Shown here: piece by piece, positions 14,981-22,724 of the stretch
Layout: each line of letters starts with the position of its first letter
Position numbering within the stretch: position 1 is the first letter of the stretch
IMG/VR virus record: IMGVR_UViG_3300037573_000133
Coordinates: 1-37,380 of that record
DNA: 37,380 nucleotides
Reading direction: 5' to 3' (one strand)
From: a virus
Made by a program: the position numbers and the translations under genes
Notes under the pieces: generated by a model
The model's database searches: none
Told to the model about the DNA's origin: nothing
The model's input: only the letters and a program-made list of their open reading frames with translations

Positions 14981-15757
14981 CTACTTGTATTTATCAATAA
15001 TGGTGTTTAAGTATTCATAATCGTTTTTATAAATTTCTTTAATCATATCTCGCACACCAGGATCAACTGTTTCATCAGTAACTATAACATTCTTTTCCAT
15101 AGAATAACGTGTGGTGTGATCCCATGCATAATCCATTCCTAATTTACCATTAAAGTACTCTGAATCACCAATTTTGTTAAAGTCTAGTAGTACTAAGTTA
15201 ACACCTGTGTCTTCCCAACTTGGTATTATATCGCTATATTTGTTCTGTGCATACATTAATTTATCGGGTGTTTCAATTTTTCTAATTGCATGTTGCTGTA
15301 CTTTGCGTTTAAGTATATCCACTCCTTCTGGAGTATTAAAGTATCGTGCTTCTCTATCAAATACTTCTCCCATTGTAGTTCTAGCATGTGTCCACCAACT
15401 AGTATGATTAATAGTACTAATCCAAGTTTCATATGGATCTCTAATCCATAAGTAAACAGTTAAATTAAACCGTTCGTTTAATTCTTTAATTATAGTTGTA
15501 CTTCGCTGAGGTTGATACCATCCTAACGAAAAATCCATCCAAGGTTTGTCAGATTTTTCTACTGTAGAGTAATAATCATGCAATGTTATTTCAAACGGCT
15601 TACCATGGTATATTAAGGGGAAGTCTGGGAATGGTTTTTCACACCATATGTATGTTTCTTTTAATTCGTATGAGTTATAGTTGTCTTTTAAGTTTTCCCA
15701 CAGCCATGTAGTTCCTGTCCTGGCTGGACCAACACATAACAAAAGTTCTTGAGACAT
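14981..15757 (-). CDS. Sulfotransferase family protein
   Basis: 258 residues. LLCVGPARTGTTWLW at residues 6-20 is the 5'-phosphosulfate-binding loop of PAPS-dependent sulfotransferases, and TVYLWIRDPYETWIS (about 99-113) is the 3'-phosphate-binding motif with its Arg and Ser. The expected reaction is transfer of sulfate from PAPS to a hydroxyl or amine on a sugar, peptide or small molecule; the acceptor is unknown. Its ATG overlaps the terminase stop as TAATG, so it is made with the late packaging protein. It could modify virion protein, host envelope glycan, or a metabolite. Confidence 0.85.
   Translation of the reverse strand: MSQELLLCVGPARTGTTWLWENLKDNYNSYELKETYIWCEKPFPDFPLIYHGKPFEITLHDYYSTVEKSDKPWMDFSLGWYQPQRSTTIIKELNERFNLTVYLWIRDPYETWISTINHTSWWTHARTTMGEVFDREARYFNTPEGVDILKRKVQQHAIRKIETPDKLMYAQNKYSDIIPSWEDTGVNLVLLDFNKIGDSEYFNGKLGMDYAWDHTTRYSMEKNVIVTDETVDPGVRDMIKEIYKNDYEYLNTIIDKYK
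14988..14995 (-). promoter_or_regulatory. Late-type promoter (GATAAATA) inside the end of the sulfotransferase gene
   Basis: GATAAATAC on the minus strand, 19 bp before the ATG of the 427-residue gene; it also encodes the last codons of the sulfotransferase. Confidence 0.5.
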
Positions 15758-17352
15758 TATAAGAAACCAATTGGCATAGGCTCATCGAATTCATCATATG
15801 GGCCATTGTCTCCATCTTCTTTTTCAAGTCCTATTGTGGAATTTACTACAGTAAACACATCGTCCTCAAATGTAGCAATATATGAAACCATTCTACAAGC
15901 AACAATCATAGCCATAACTAAGTCATCACTTTCTCCTGGTTGTCCGGCGAAACTATTGCCCCTTGCTACAAATGTTTTTAACTCTCCAATTAATGCTTTA
16001 CTACATATTCCTAATTTATCTTGTTCTATGTATCGTTTAATTTGAATACAGCCTTCAATTTTTGTTTTACTGCTTGTATGAAATCCTTTACGTCCTTTAC
16101 GTCCTTGAACTTTAACAGGATCATGCAAGAACGTGCCAGGAAAAGTTTCCTCGCCTGTGTCTCTAATAACAACAAGTGCCGCTTCTCCAATACTGTTATT
16201 CTCAACTGTCCAATAAATTTCTTTAGCACCATAGTTCTGTATTTCTTGCAAGATTTCCATCATTGTCTTAACTTGCCCCTCAATAGGAGTTTTATTATGA
16301 CACCATTCTGCAACTTGATTCATGCTTGGTAGTTCTAATACTTGTATTGCGGCATTATCTCCACCAGTTCCAGCACTTGGATCTAAACTTACTACATACA
16401 TTTTATTTGATTCGGGCCTTTTATACCAACGTACTTGTCCCATCTTGTACAGAGTGTTTATGGGCTTTAAAACAGCAAGTTTTAACGAATCAATAAGTGT
16501 TTCATTGTAAATAAGAAACTCGCATTCATGTTCTCTCCTAAATCGTTCTTCTCCAATTCTGCTTCTTTCTTCTTCCGCCCATTCTTCTGTTCTATCTGGA
16601 TGCTGATGCCATTTTGCTAGGTATCCTTTAAATCCATTAACACCTACGACAGCTGGATTACCATATTCATCGACTGTCTTTGTTGCTTGATTCCAAATAC
16701 TAGCAAAAGTATCTTCATCACTATTAGGTGTGGAGGTCATAATACACTTACCTCCTGTACTTAATGTCGGAGACAATGCTGTCCAAAATTCTGCGGCAAT
16801 ACGTGGAGGTACAAACGCAAACTCATCTAAGTATACTAATGTAAGCGACATACCACGACCAGTATTTTCAGTTGTTGTACTTGCAACAATTCTACTGCCG
16901 TTATCAAACGTTAAACTAGTCTTATTATATTCTGAAACTCCGGCTCTAATATGATCTGGAATCAATTCGTATGCATATCTAATACGTTGCATAATTTCTT
17001 GTGAGCCAGCCGCTTTGTGGGCCGCTACAAGTATAGTACTGTCTGGCTTAAACATAGCAAACCATAGCAAGTATGCCGCCGCAACAGTAGTTTTACCCAT
17101 CTGTCTCCCTAGCATGTTAATACTATATCTAAATTCAGTGTAGTTTGATATTAAATCTCTTTGATAATCAAAAGGTACAAAGTTAATACCGCCTTTTACA
17201 GGATGTTGAATCTTTACAAATTTTTCCATGAAGTACAAGGCACCATCAATGGGGTCACAACACAGTTGAAACTCTCTGAGCATGTCTTGATCGTATTGTA
17301 TCTTTTGGTAGGCTGGTTTAACCTGGTCTGTATTTACTGTTCCCTTAGGCAT
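15757..17352 (-). CDS. 17: Terminase large subunit gp17
   Basis: 531 residues (T4 gp17 is 610). It is the packaging ATPase and headful nuclease. Walker A GRQMGKT is at residues 82-88, Walker B LVYLDEFAF about 95 residues later, motif III TSTPN follows, and the RNase H-like nuclease begins VVSLDPSAGTGGDNAA with its first catalytic Asp. Further acidic residues (VENNSIGEA; SDDLVMA near the C-terminus) complete the site. A late-type element ends 6 nt before the ATG at 17352 with no Shine-Dalgarno. Confidence 0.95.
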   Translation of the reverse strand: MPKGTVNTDQVKPAYQKIQYDQDMLREFQLCCDPIDGALYFMEKFVKIQHPVKGGINFVPFDYQRDLISNYTEFRYSINMLGRQMGKTTVAAAYLLWFAMFKPDSTILVAAHKAAGSQEIMQRIRYAYELIPDHIRAGVSEYNKTSLTFDNGSRIVASTTTENTGRGMSLTLVYLDEFAFVPPRIAAEFWTALSPTLSTGGKCIMTSTPNSDEDTFASIWNQATKTVDEYGNPAVVGVNGFKGYLAKWHQHPDRTEEWAEEERSRIGEERFRREHECEFLIYNETLIDSLKLAVLKPINTLYKMGQVRWYKRPESNKMYVVSLDPSAGTGGDNAAIQVLELPSMNQVAEWCHNKTPIEGQVKTMMEILQEIQNYGAKEIYWTVENNSIGEAALVVIRDTGEETFPGTFLHDPVKVQGRKGRKGFHTSSKTKIEGCIQIKRYIEQDKLGICSKALIGELKTFVARGNSFAGQPGESDDLVMAMIVACRMVSYIATFEDDVFTVVNSTIGLEKEDGDNGPYDEFDEPMPIGFL

Positions 17353-17358
17353 AGTAAG

Positions 17359-17366
17359 TATTTATG
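17359..17366 (-). promoter_or_regulatory. Late promoter CATAAATA, 6 nt before gp17 ATG
   Basis: Minus-strand CATAAATAC; six bases then ATG. It predicts a leaderless terminase mRNA. Confidence 0.65.
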
Positions 17367-17387
17367 TGAGTTTTGGGGTATTGTTTA

Positions 17388-17927
17388 CTAGGACCGGCTG
17401 TTTTTAAGGTAATCTCTAAGTTTATCTTTAATAACGCTAGTTAATACTGCTTTATCAGTGGACATATTCGGATTAACGTCTGTTTGTGGGAAGTCCATCG
17501 TTGGTTGGCTACCGTCATCAACGTCTGCTTCTGGTTCGCCTTGGTCTGTGTCAGGATTCATGTCTTTTGGAAGTGTTAGTCCTGCAAGTTTTAATACTTT
17601 TGCTAGTTCTTGCATATCATCAGCACTTGCTTCAATAGTTACAGTACCTTTATCAGTATTTTTACTTGTTGAAAATGATACTGAACCGCTAGTTTCTTCT
17701 TCTTCTGGTTCTACTTCAAGTTCTGGTTCTATTCCACATGGTGCTTCGTCTGTTTCTGGTTCTATTTGTATTGCTACTGGTTCTTCTCCCAGGCCATTAA
17801 CTGGTTCGCAAGTACATTCGCCTTTAGGACAACCACAATCAGTTCTTCCGCATTGCTCACACGGTTCATTTTCTTCTTCTGCAAAAAGTTCCATTAATTT
17901 TTTGTTTAGATCGTGGTCATTTATCAT
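17388..17927 (-). CDS. Acidic protein with a Cys-rich knot
   Basis: 179 residues from the ATG at 17927, four bases past the previous stop codon's first base; a frame extended to 17993 would overlap the upstream gene deeply. Residues about 23-40 hold seven cysteines (CEQCGRTDCGCPKGECTC), which could bind one or two metal ions. A long Glu/Pro-rich low-complexity stretch follows, then a helical region and a basic C-terminal helix (VIKDKLRDYLKNSRS). It lies just upstream of gp17. No family is recognised; assembly factor or internal head protein are guesses. Confidence 0.6.
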   Translation of the reverse strand: MINDHDLNKKLMELFAEEENEPCEQCGRTDCGCPKGECTCEPVNGLGEEPVAIQIEPETDEAPCGIEPELEVEPEEEETSGSVSFSTSKNTDKGTVTIEASADDMQELAKVLKLAGLTLPKDMNPDTDQGEPEADVDDGSQPTMDFPQTDVNPNMSTDKAVLTSVIKDKLRDYLKNSRS

Positions 17928-17928
17928 T

Positions 17929-18630
17929 TTAGTTTCTTCTTGAGCTTTGTGATATAACGTCTGCCGCCTTAGGTTCAGGTGCGAGTCCGCCATGTGCTGT
18001 TCCTGTTATTGTATCATACATAGACTTTAAGTTGTCGCCCATTAGTTCATCTTTTGTTGGGTAGTTTCTGAAGTAATCAGCGCCTTTTTCTGCTTTGATT
18101 CTTTCTAACTCTGCTAAAAACTTAGTGTTATACTCTTCGCCAAATACTGCTAAGTTCATATCTTCGTTCTGTGCAGTATAATGTTCTTGTTCTTCAGTTG
18201 AATCTACTTCTTTTAGTTGGGCTTCTGGTGTCTCAACACTTCTATCTTGGTCGTCTGCTAATCTCTTTTCGGACATTTCGCTTTCAACACGTCTAGGTTC
18301 GTCAACTCCGTAACATAATACATGTTCATGATCCAATCCCATATTAACTGCAATTAATACTTCTAGTATTCTTTGGTTGACTGGGTATTTAAGTATAACA
18401 TCTGTACTACAAACTTCTGATGTAATATTTACACCTTTTAATCTTTGAAATTCCATTGGATTTTCTTGGATTGGCATTCTTTTCCAAGAAGTAGCACTAA
18501 CTAAGTTATACTTTGCAAGGACGCTTTCTAGTTTAGATAGGTCATCTGAGCTACAGTCTCTCGCTAACTTAATTCTATAGCCATACTCTTTGCTAAAAGA
18601 TTCGTTAATTAGTTCTTTTAAGTTTTTCAT
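17929..18630 (-). CDS. Hypothetical late protein with possible capsid-targeting N-terminus
   Basis: 233 residues. It begins MKNLKELINESFSKEYGYR; the first 11 residues resemble T4 capsid-targeting peptides that are cut by the gp21 protease after (Leu/Ile)-x-Glu (here I-N-E before S). Residues 18-110 look like a compact alpha/beta domain (YGYRIKLARD...LESVLAKY...ITSEVCSTDVILKYP), and the C-terminal half is acidic and helical. CAGGAG precedes the ATG, and two late-type elements lie upstream. The packaging idea is inference. Confidence 0.6.
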   Translation of the reverse strand: MKNLKELINESFSKEYGYRIKLARDCSSDDLSKLESVLAKYNLVSATSWKRMPIQENPMEFQRLKGVNITSEVCSTDVILKYPVNQRILEVLIAVNMGLDHEHVLCYGVDEPRRVESEMSEKRLADDQDRSVETPEAQLKEVDSTEEQEHYTAQNEDMNLAVFGEEYNTKFLAELERIKAEKGADYFRNYPTKDELMGDNLKSMYDTITGTAHGGLAPEPKAADVISQSSRRN

Positions 18631-18653
18631 CTATTATAAACTCCTGTTACACT

Positions 18654-18670
18654 TATTTATCATATTTATC
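18654..18670 (-). promoter_or_regulatory. Two adjacent late-type promoter elements (GATAAATA)
   Basis: Two minus-strand GATAAATA motifs at 18654-18661 and 18663-18670, 9 bp apart, ahead of the gene starting at 18630. Here the leader is normal and contains a ribosome-binding site. Confidence 0.55.
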
Positions 18671-18708
18671 AATTTTTTATAAATATAAGCATGACCAACA
18701 GCTAGTGA

Positions 18709-19233
18709 CTATTCCGGATCAGTAGCGTCATCTACTTTAGTATTAATTATTTTCAACAATTCGTTACGATCCATTATTGCAGTATCGTGTGATCCGTCAT
18801 CGTAGGTGCCAGCATTACTATCAACTCTTGCTTTCTTAATCATCATATCAATTTGTTTTAGTTTTGAATTAATTTTGCTGTCTTTTGCTTCTAAGGCAGT
18901 CTTCAACATTTTTGCGGCACTATCAAATATACTGCCTGCTTCTCTATCTCCAACATTCATACCTAAATTCATTAACTGCTGATAACTGTCAACTGCCTGT
19001 TGAGCAATGCTATCCATTTCGGTATCATGCTCCTCAAGACCCTTTACATTTTGTAAAGCGTTATCAATTTTTTCTGCTGTACTTAATGCTGTTTGAATAT
19101 CTTCCACATTAATAGTTTCAAATTCTGTTATTTGCTGGTCATTTATCTCTTTTTGAGGTTTAGACTCTGGTATACTTTTATAATTGTCATCTATGGGTGG
19201 TAAGTTGAATTCTTCTTCTAATTTCTTAGTCAT
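18709..19233 (-). CDS. 16: Probable terminase small subunit (gp16-like)
   Basis: 174 residues (T4 gp16 is 164). Predominantly helical: a central coiled region with DREAGSIFDSAAKMLKTALEAKDSKINSKLKQIDMMIKKAR matches the central oligomerisation helices of gp16, with flexible acidic ends. It would regulate gp17 ATPase and DNA recognition. Two genes lie between it and gp17, so the order is looser than in T4. A perfect TATAAATA lies 5 nt before the ATG. Call based on length, helix pattern and context. Confidence 0.6.
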   Translation of the reverse strand: MTKKLEEEFNLPPIDDNYKSIPESKPQKEINDQQITEFETINVEDIQTALSTAEKIDNALQNVKGLEEHDTEMDSIAQQAVDSYQQLMNLGMNVGDREAGSIFDSAAKMLKTALEAKDSKINSKLKQIDMMIKKARVDSNAGTYDDGSHDTAIMDRNELLKIINTKVDDATDPE

Positions 19234-19238
19234 AACAC

Positions 19239-19246
19239 TATTTATA
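19239..19246 (-). promoter_or_regulatory. Late promoter TATAAATA, 5 nt before gp16-like ATG
   Basis: Exact T4 late consensus on the minus strand, then GTGTT and ATG at 19233. Confidence 0.7.
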
Positions 19247-19251
19247 CAGGT

Positions 19252-19776
19252 CTAAGATATTATTCTGTTATTACTTGCATCTATGTACCAAACTTTTGCT
19301 TTGCCTTTTGCATCTATTAAGCCTATTAGGCGTGTGTTACCTGCTATAAGTTCTAATTTACCATTTGGCATTTTCATCACAATAGGCATTTCAACGTTAC
19401 CTGATTTCATTGCTTGGCGGAAACGTTCTACTTTGTCTGCTTCTAAATCATCAAAGTCTTCACTACCATCAGCACCAGTGTTGCCTATCTTTTTTACTGT
19501 ATCACTATTTACATTAGCAACTTTGCCTGATTGTGCAAGTTCAATCCAACCGTCTTTGCCTAACTTGTTAAGAAACGGATAACGATTTGCTTCTTCCCAT
19601 TCTACATCAAACTTCGGTTCAGCAAAGTTTTCTAATGCAGATACACCTTTAGGTGTTGGTTCATTACTAGGTACAAAAAATTTATGTTTGCCTACTTTCA
19701 TTTTCTTTAATTTATAGGCAGGCATAGTTCTATAATCTGGTACTCCACCTCCACCAAATATTTCTGATATCTTCAT
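19252..19776 (-). CDS. ParB/Srx-like domain protein
   Basis: 174 residues. The C-terminal part (about 126-168) MPIVMKMPNGKLELIAGNTRLIGL...AKVWYID has the ParB/sulfiredoxin-like core with the GNTRL motif that in this superfamily binds nucleotides. Such stand-alone domains may act as nucleases, CTP-binding switches or kinases; which applies cannot be seen. The stop of gp4 overlaps its ATG as TAATG, so it is co-translated with a head-completion gene. Confidence 0.7.
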   Translation of the reverse strand: MKISEIFGGGGVPDYRTMPAYKLKKMKVGKHKFFVPSNEPTPKGVSALENFAEPKFDVEWEEANRYPFLNKLGKDGWIELAQSGKVANVNSDTVKKIGNTGADGSEDFDDLEADKVERFRQAMKSGNVEMPIVMKMPNGKLELIAGNTRLIGLIDAKGKAKVWYIDASNNRIIS

Positions 19777-20243
19777 TATTTTCTCTTTTGGCGTTTAGGC
19801 TTTGTTCTTTTCTTCGGATTGTTTCTAAATATCTGATCTTCTGTTATTACTTTAAATCGTATACCTTTTGCTTCTGCCCATTGTTGAGCGGCTGTCCATT
19901 TAGCGGCATTTACTACGGTTGCTATTTTATCACCTTTGCCCCTAGCTTCTTCAATTACTGTTTGGCTTTTAGGTTTAATCTCAATAAGTTCTATTAATGT
20001 TTTGCCGTTCTTGTCTTGATACTGTACCATAAAGTCGGGTACATAGTTTGTTATTTTTCCTGTTAAAGGATGTCTGTAAGGAATTTTTACGTTCTCACTT
20101 GCCCACTTTAATATGTTAGGGTGTCCATCACAAAATCTCATAAAAGCAGTTTCCCAACTACTTCGTGCAAAAGGCTTTTTAGGTCCTATATATTTTCCGG
20201 GATTCTGCGGCGTGTATAGCCCTTGGGAATAATGAGATGACAT
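19776..20243 (-). CDS. 4: Head completion protein gp4
   Basis: 155 residues (T4 gp4 is 150), closely similar across its length to my memory of gp4: SSWETAFMRFCDGHPNILKWASENVKIPYRHPLTGK...YVPDFMVQY...IELIEIKPKSQT. The fold is TnsA-like endonuclease; the PDF...EIKPK residues form the probable metal-binding site. In T4 it is needed for heads to accept tails. A very basic tail (KKRTKPKRQKRK) could bind DNA. Confidence 0.92.
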   Translation of the reverse strand: MSSHYSQGLYTPQNPGKYIGPKKPFARSSWETAFMRFCDGHPNILKWASENVKIPYRHPLTGKITNYVPDFMVQYQDKNGKTLIELIEIKPKSQTVIEEARGKGDKIATVVNAAKWTAAQQWAEAKGIRFKVITEDQIFRNNPKKRTKPKRQKRK

Positions 20244-20245
20244 TG

Positions 20246-20686
20246 TTAAGGCCTAATTACATTTGCTATTTTGCTCTGCCTATTTGTTTTAGAAACTGTT
20301 AAACCAATAAGGTTGCCTTTTGGTCTAATTTTATTAATAGCTTTGTATGTATTTTCTGCTAATTTAATAGAGGATTCGTTTATTTCAAAATACTCCATTG
20401 GGTGTACACCTTGCTGTTTAGCAATTTGTATTAGTGCAACTGCAAGTGTTTTGCCTGTTGCTTCGTTAAAGCCAATACTAGTAAGCCTACTATATATTAA
20501 GTCGATCTCATCACCATTCATTCCAACGGCATCCTGGTCGGTGCCTAACATAGTTGTTAAAATCTCAACACTTGCTTCTGGTATTGGAAATGCTATAGTA
20601 GAGTTTTCTAAAAACTTAACAAGTTTATCTTTACGAACTTCATAACTTATTTCGTTACCAAATGTTTCATATAAACTAGTAGACAT
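20246..20686 (-). CDS. Conserved hypothetical late protein
   Basis: 146 residues, mostly helical (residues 40-115), with a basic C-terminus (SKTNRQSKIANVIRP). It overlaps the preceding gene as TAATG and is two bases from gp4, so it belongs to a late operon of tail and head-completion genes. A minor structural or assembly role is likely from context only. Confidence 0.6.
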   Translation of the reverse strand: MSTSLYETFGNEISYEVRKDKLVKFLENSTIAFPIPEASVEILTTMLGTDQDAVGMNGDEIDLIYSRLTSIGFNEATGKTLAVALIQIAKQQGVHPMEYFEINESSIKLAENTYKAINKIRPKGNLIGLTVSKTNRQSKIANVIRP

Positions 20687-21876
20687 TAGCCTCCGCCTTT
20701 CCCTACTTCAAAGTCTGCCTGTTGACGAGCATTGATTTGATCGGCCTTTGCGGCAATTTCTGCATCTGTCATCTGAGTATCGCCACTGGTACTAAATGAA
20801 TCCAAGAAGCTTATTTGCTCTTTTCTAAATACATCATTTAAAAAACTAGCTTTTCTATTTTGATGTTCCAGTGGGTATATAGATTTCTCTCCAGCCCACG
20901 CACCAACATCTCTCGGCGCGGAGGTTCCGGGTTCTCTGCCTGTTCCGATATGCCACTGGTTTTGATTAAAATCTGAAAATCTTTCTAAATCTTCTTTACT
21001 AATAAATGCATTTATATCTGGATTTATTGTAAAGTTTTCATATGCAATATCTAAAGTAATTGTGCAAGCGGACGAATCTGCATAATCTATTCCGTCAATT
21101 TCAAATGATGTTATCAAAGGATTAAATAGTGTGTGCATAATTCCACGTTGTCCGTGATATTGTACAACGTCTATACTTGTAATAAAGTTACGTTCGTCCC
21201 CTGGTTGTAAATTTAAGCCTGCATCGTTACTGTCAAATGGTCTATTAAAACTTCCAGATACATCTTTTACTGATTCTGGAACAACATCATTCTTGATAAT
21301 TTTCTTTGCATTTTCTTTATACATATTAGTAGGGTTAGTGAATAAGTGTGCATACATTTTCATCAACATAGTAACCCATATACTATCAACTGTATCGTAT
21401 ACAACAACCTGAATAGGTTTATAGTCTACCGATGCAATTGTTATACGTTTTCTATTATATTGATTTTGTACTGCTGTGGCAAACTCTGCACTTGGCATTG
21501 TGCTAGATTTTACCATACTGCTTAATCTATTTTTGAAATCTGCATTATTTGCGAATCCTTTTACTTCGACAAGATCGTTAAAACAAAAGTTAACATATCC
21601 GTTAAACTTTTGTCGTGCCGGGGTGTTCGATGGTTTAAACCTATCAGCATTCGTGGGATTCTTTAAATAATATCCTAGACCTGGATCGCCTCGCTCCACT
21701 CTTTCAATGGGAGCGCCGTTAAAATATAGTCCGTCACTAGAATCTGATGCATCTCTTGGCAATATTGGAGTACCATTATACGCTCTACCGCTAGCTATGT
21801 CGTATAAGAGTCGGGATACCGGCGGAAGTTTTTCAACTAGGTTGCTGATAATAACACCTTTAACGTTGTCTGCCAT
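20686..21876 (-). CDS. Putative tail-tube-associated structural protein
   Basis: 396 residues. The region about 140-295 (VVVYDTVDSIWVTMLMKMYAHLF ... YHGQRGIMHTLFNPLITSFEIDGIDY...ITLDIAYENFTINP) has the beta-sandwich pattern seen in tail-tube and tube-initiator proteins, so this may be a gp48/gp54-type tube initiator or a tube terminator. It follows gp19 directly on the same strand and has a strong AGGAGG site before the ATG. The C-terminus is Gln/Ala-rich. Assignment to a specific T4 protein is uncertain. Confidence 0.5.
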   Translation of the reverse strand: MADNVKGVIISNLVEKLPPVSRLLYDIASGRAYNGTPILPRDASDSSDGLYFNGAPIERVERGDPGLGYYLKNPTNADRFKPSNTPARQKFNGYVNFCFNDLVEVKGFANNADFKNRLSSMVKSSTMPSAEFATAVQNQYNRKRITIASVDYKPIQVVVYDTVDSIWVTMLMKMYAHLFTNPTNMYKENAKKIIKNDVVPESVKDVSGSFNRPFDSNDAGLNLQPGDERNFITSIDVVQYHGQRGIMHTLFNPLITSFEIDGIDYADSSACTITLDIAYENFTINPDINAFISKEDLERFSDFNQNQWHIGTGREPGTSAPRDVGAWAGEKSIYPLEHQNRKASFLNDVFRKEQISFLDSFSTSGDTQMTDAEIAAKADQINARQQADFEVGKGGG

Positions 21877-21898
21877 GATTTCCTCCTGTGAAATAATA

Positions 21899-21923
21899 AG
21901 TGAGGCTAGTAACTAACCTCACT
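21899..21923 (-). terminator. Hairpin after gp19, possible terminator
   Basis: 7-bp stem AGTGAGG/CCTCACT with an 11-base loop that can pair further, followed on the minus strand by TTATTATTT-like U-rich sequence. Probably partial termination between the tube gene and the 396-residue gene. Confidence 0.5.
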
Positions 21924-21935
21924 ATATTAAATGTT

Positions 21936-22574
21936 TTAACCTGTTGTGCCACCTGGGCTATATGTAGGTAGTGTATCTGGGTTAAGTCCTTTAACTGCGT
22001 CAGAAACTACTGTGCCGCTTTCTGGATCTTGATGTATTGCATTATCAAATCTGATTACCATAGTAATCTGGACTGGTTCGTTTGTCGCATAGTCTGAATC
22101 ACTGTAATCTGTTTGAGTAAGGAAGCATCCTTCTAATGCCCAACTTTCTGTTGCATCAGCTGTTTGACCGTCTAATACTTCAATAAGCATATCAAATTTA
22201 TAGTCTGCTCCAGATACTGGTGCTGTTTGACTAAAGTGATTTAACTGCTTCATGTTCTGTGATCCAACTGCTTTAGCTACTGTATTTCTAATATCATCTC
22301 TAATTACAATAGTCATTGGTTCCCAGGTATGTTTACCTTGAACGTATACTTTTGAGTTATAACTATCAATCACAACTTCTTCGTATGCTACTTTAGGTCT
22401 GGTTACGTTCTGAACATTTTGCGTTATAGCAAGTGTATCGCCACCGTCACCAAAACCAGCCGCAAACAAGACCCTAAATCGAAACTTTAGTTTAGGCATT
22501 AAAATACCTGAACCAGTGTTACTTGTTGTAGGGACACCGAACTTGTCTAACGTTTTTGTTTTAATTTGTGCCAT
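21936..22574 (-). CDS. 19: Tail tube protein gp19
   Basis: 212 residues (T4 gp19 is 163). It forms the hexameric inner tail tube. FRFRVLFAAGFG...TQNVQNVTRPKVAYEEVVIDSYNSKVYVQGKHTWEPMTIVIRDD is a clear gp19-type beta-sandwich core, followed by the long loop and strands LEGCFLTQTDYSDSDYA and ITMVIRFDNA. The Gly/Thr/Pro-rich C-terminal extension makes it longer than T4's. AGGAG lies 9 bases before the ATG, and a late-type element about 57 bp upstream. Confidence 0.92.
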   Translation of the reverse strand: MAQIKTKTLDKFGVPTTSNTGSGILMPKLKFRFRVLFAAGFGDGGDTLAITQNVQNVTRPKVAYEEVVIDSYNSKVYVQGKHTWEPMTIVIRDDIRNTVAKAVGSQNMKQLNHFSQTAPVSGADYKFDMLIEVLDGQTADATESWALEGCFLTQTDYSDSDYATNEPVQITMVIRFDNAIHQDPESGTVVSDAVKGLNPDTLPTYSPGGTTG

Positions 22575-22631
22575 TTGTTTATTCTCCTAAACCATATATC
22601 CTAATGTATATTTAGGATTATTGTTAATACT

Positions 22632-22639
22632 TATTTATC
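22632..22639 (-). promoter_or_regulatory. Late-type promoter (GATAAATA) for gp19
   Basis: Minus-strand GATAAATAA about 57 bp before the tube ATG, after the strong terminator of the sheath gene, so the tube gene has its own late transcript. Confidence 0.6.
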
Positions 22640-22682
22640 ATTTTCTTCCAAAAATTATTAAACAGTAGTTTAATAGCCAAAA

Positions 22683-22706
22683 AGAAAGGGCAATTACGCC
22701 CTTTCT
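22683..22706 (-). terminator. Intrinsic terminator after gp18
   Basis: Perfect 9-bp stem AGAAAGGGC/GCCCTTTCT with a 6-base loop, followed on the minus strand by TTTT. It ends the sheath transcript 19 bp past the stop codon. Confidence 0.85.
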
Positions 22707-22724
22707 CTAGTATTACTTACTGTT

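Noticed and set aside
17458-17943. Plus-strand frame of 161 codons opposite the acidic Cys-rich gene
   Set aside because: Ser-rich shadow of the acidic coding strand (Glu/Asp codons read backwards); no ribosome-binding site, and the minus-strand gene has overlaps with neighbours that support it.
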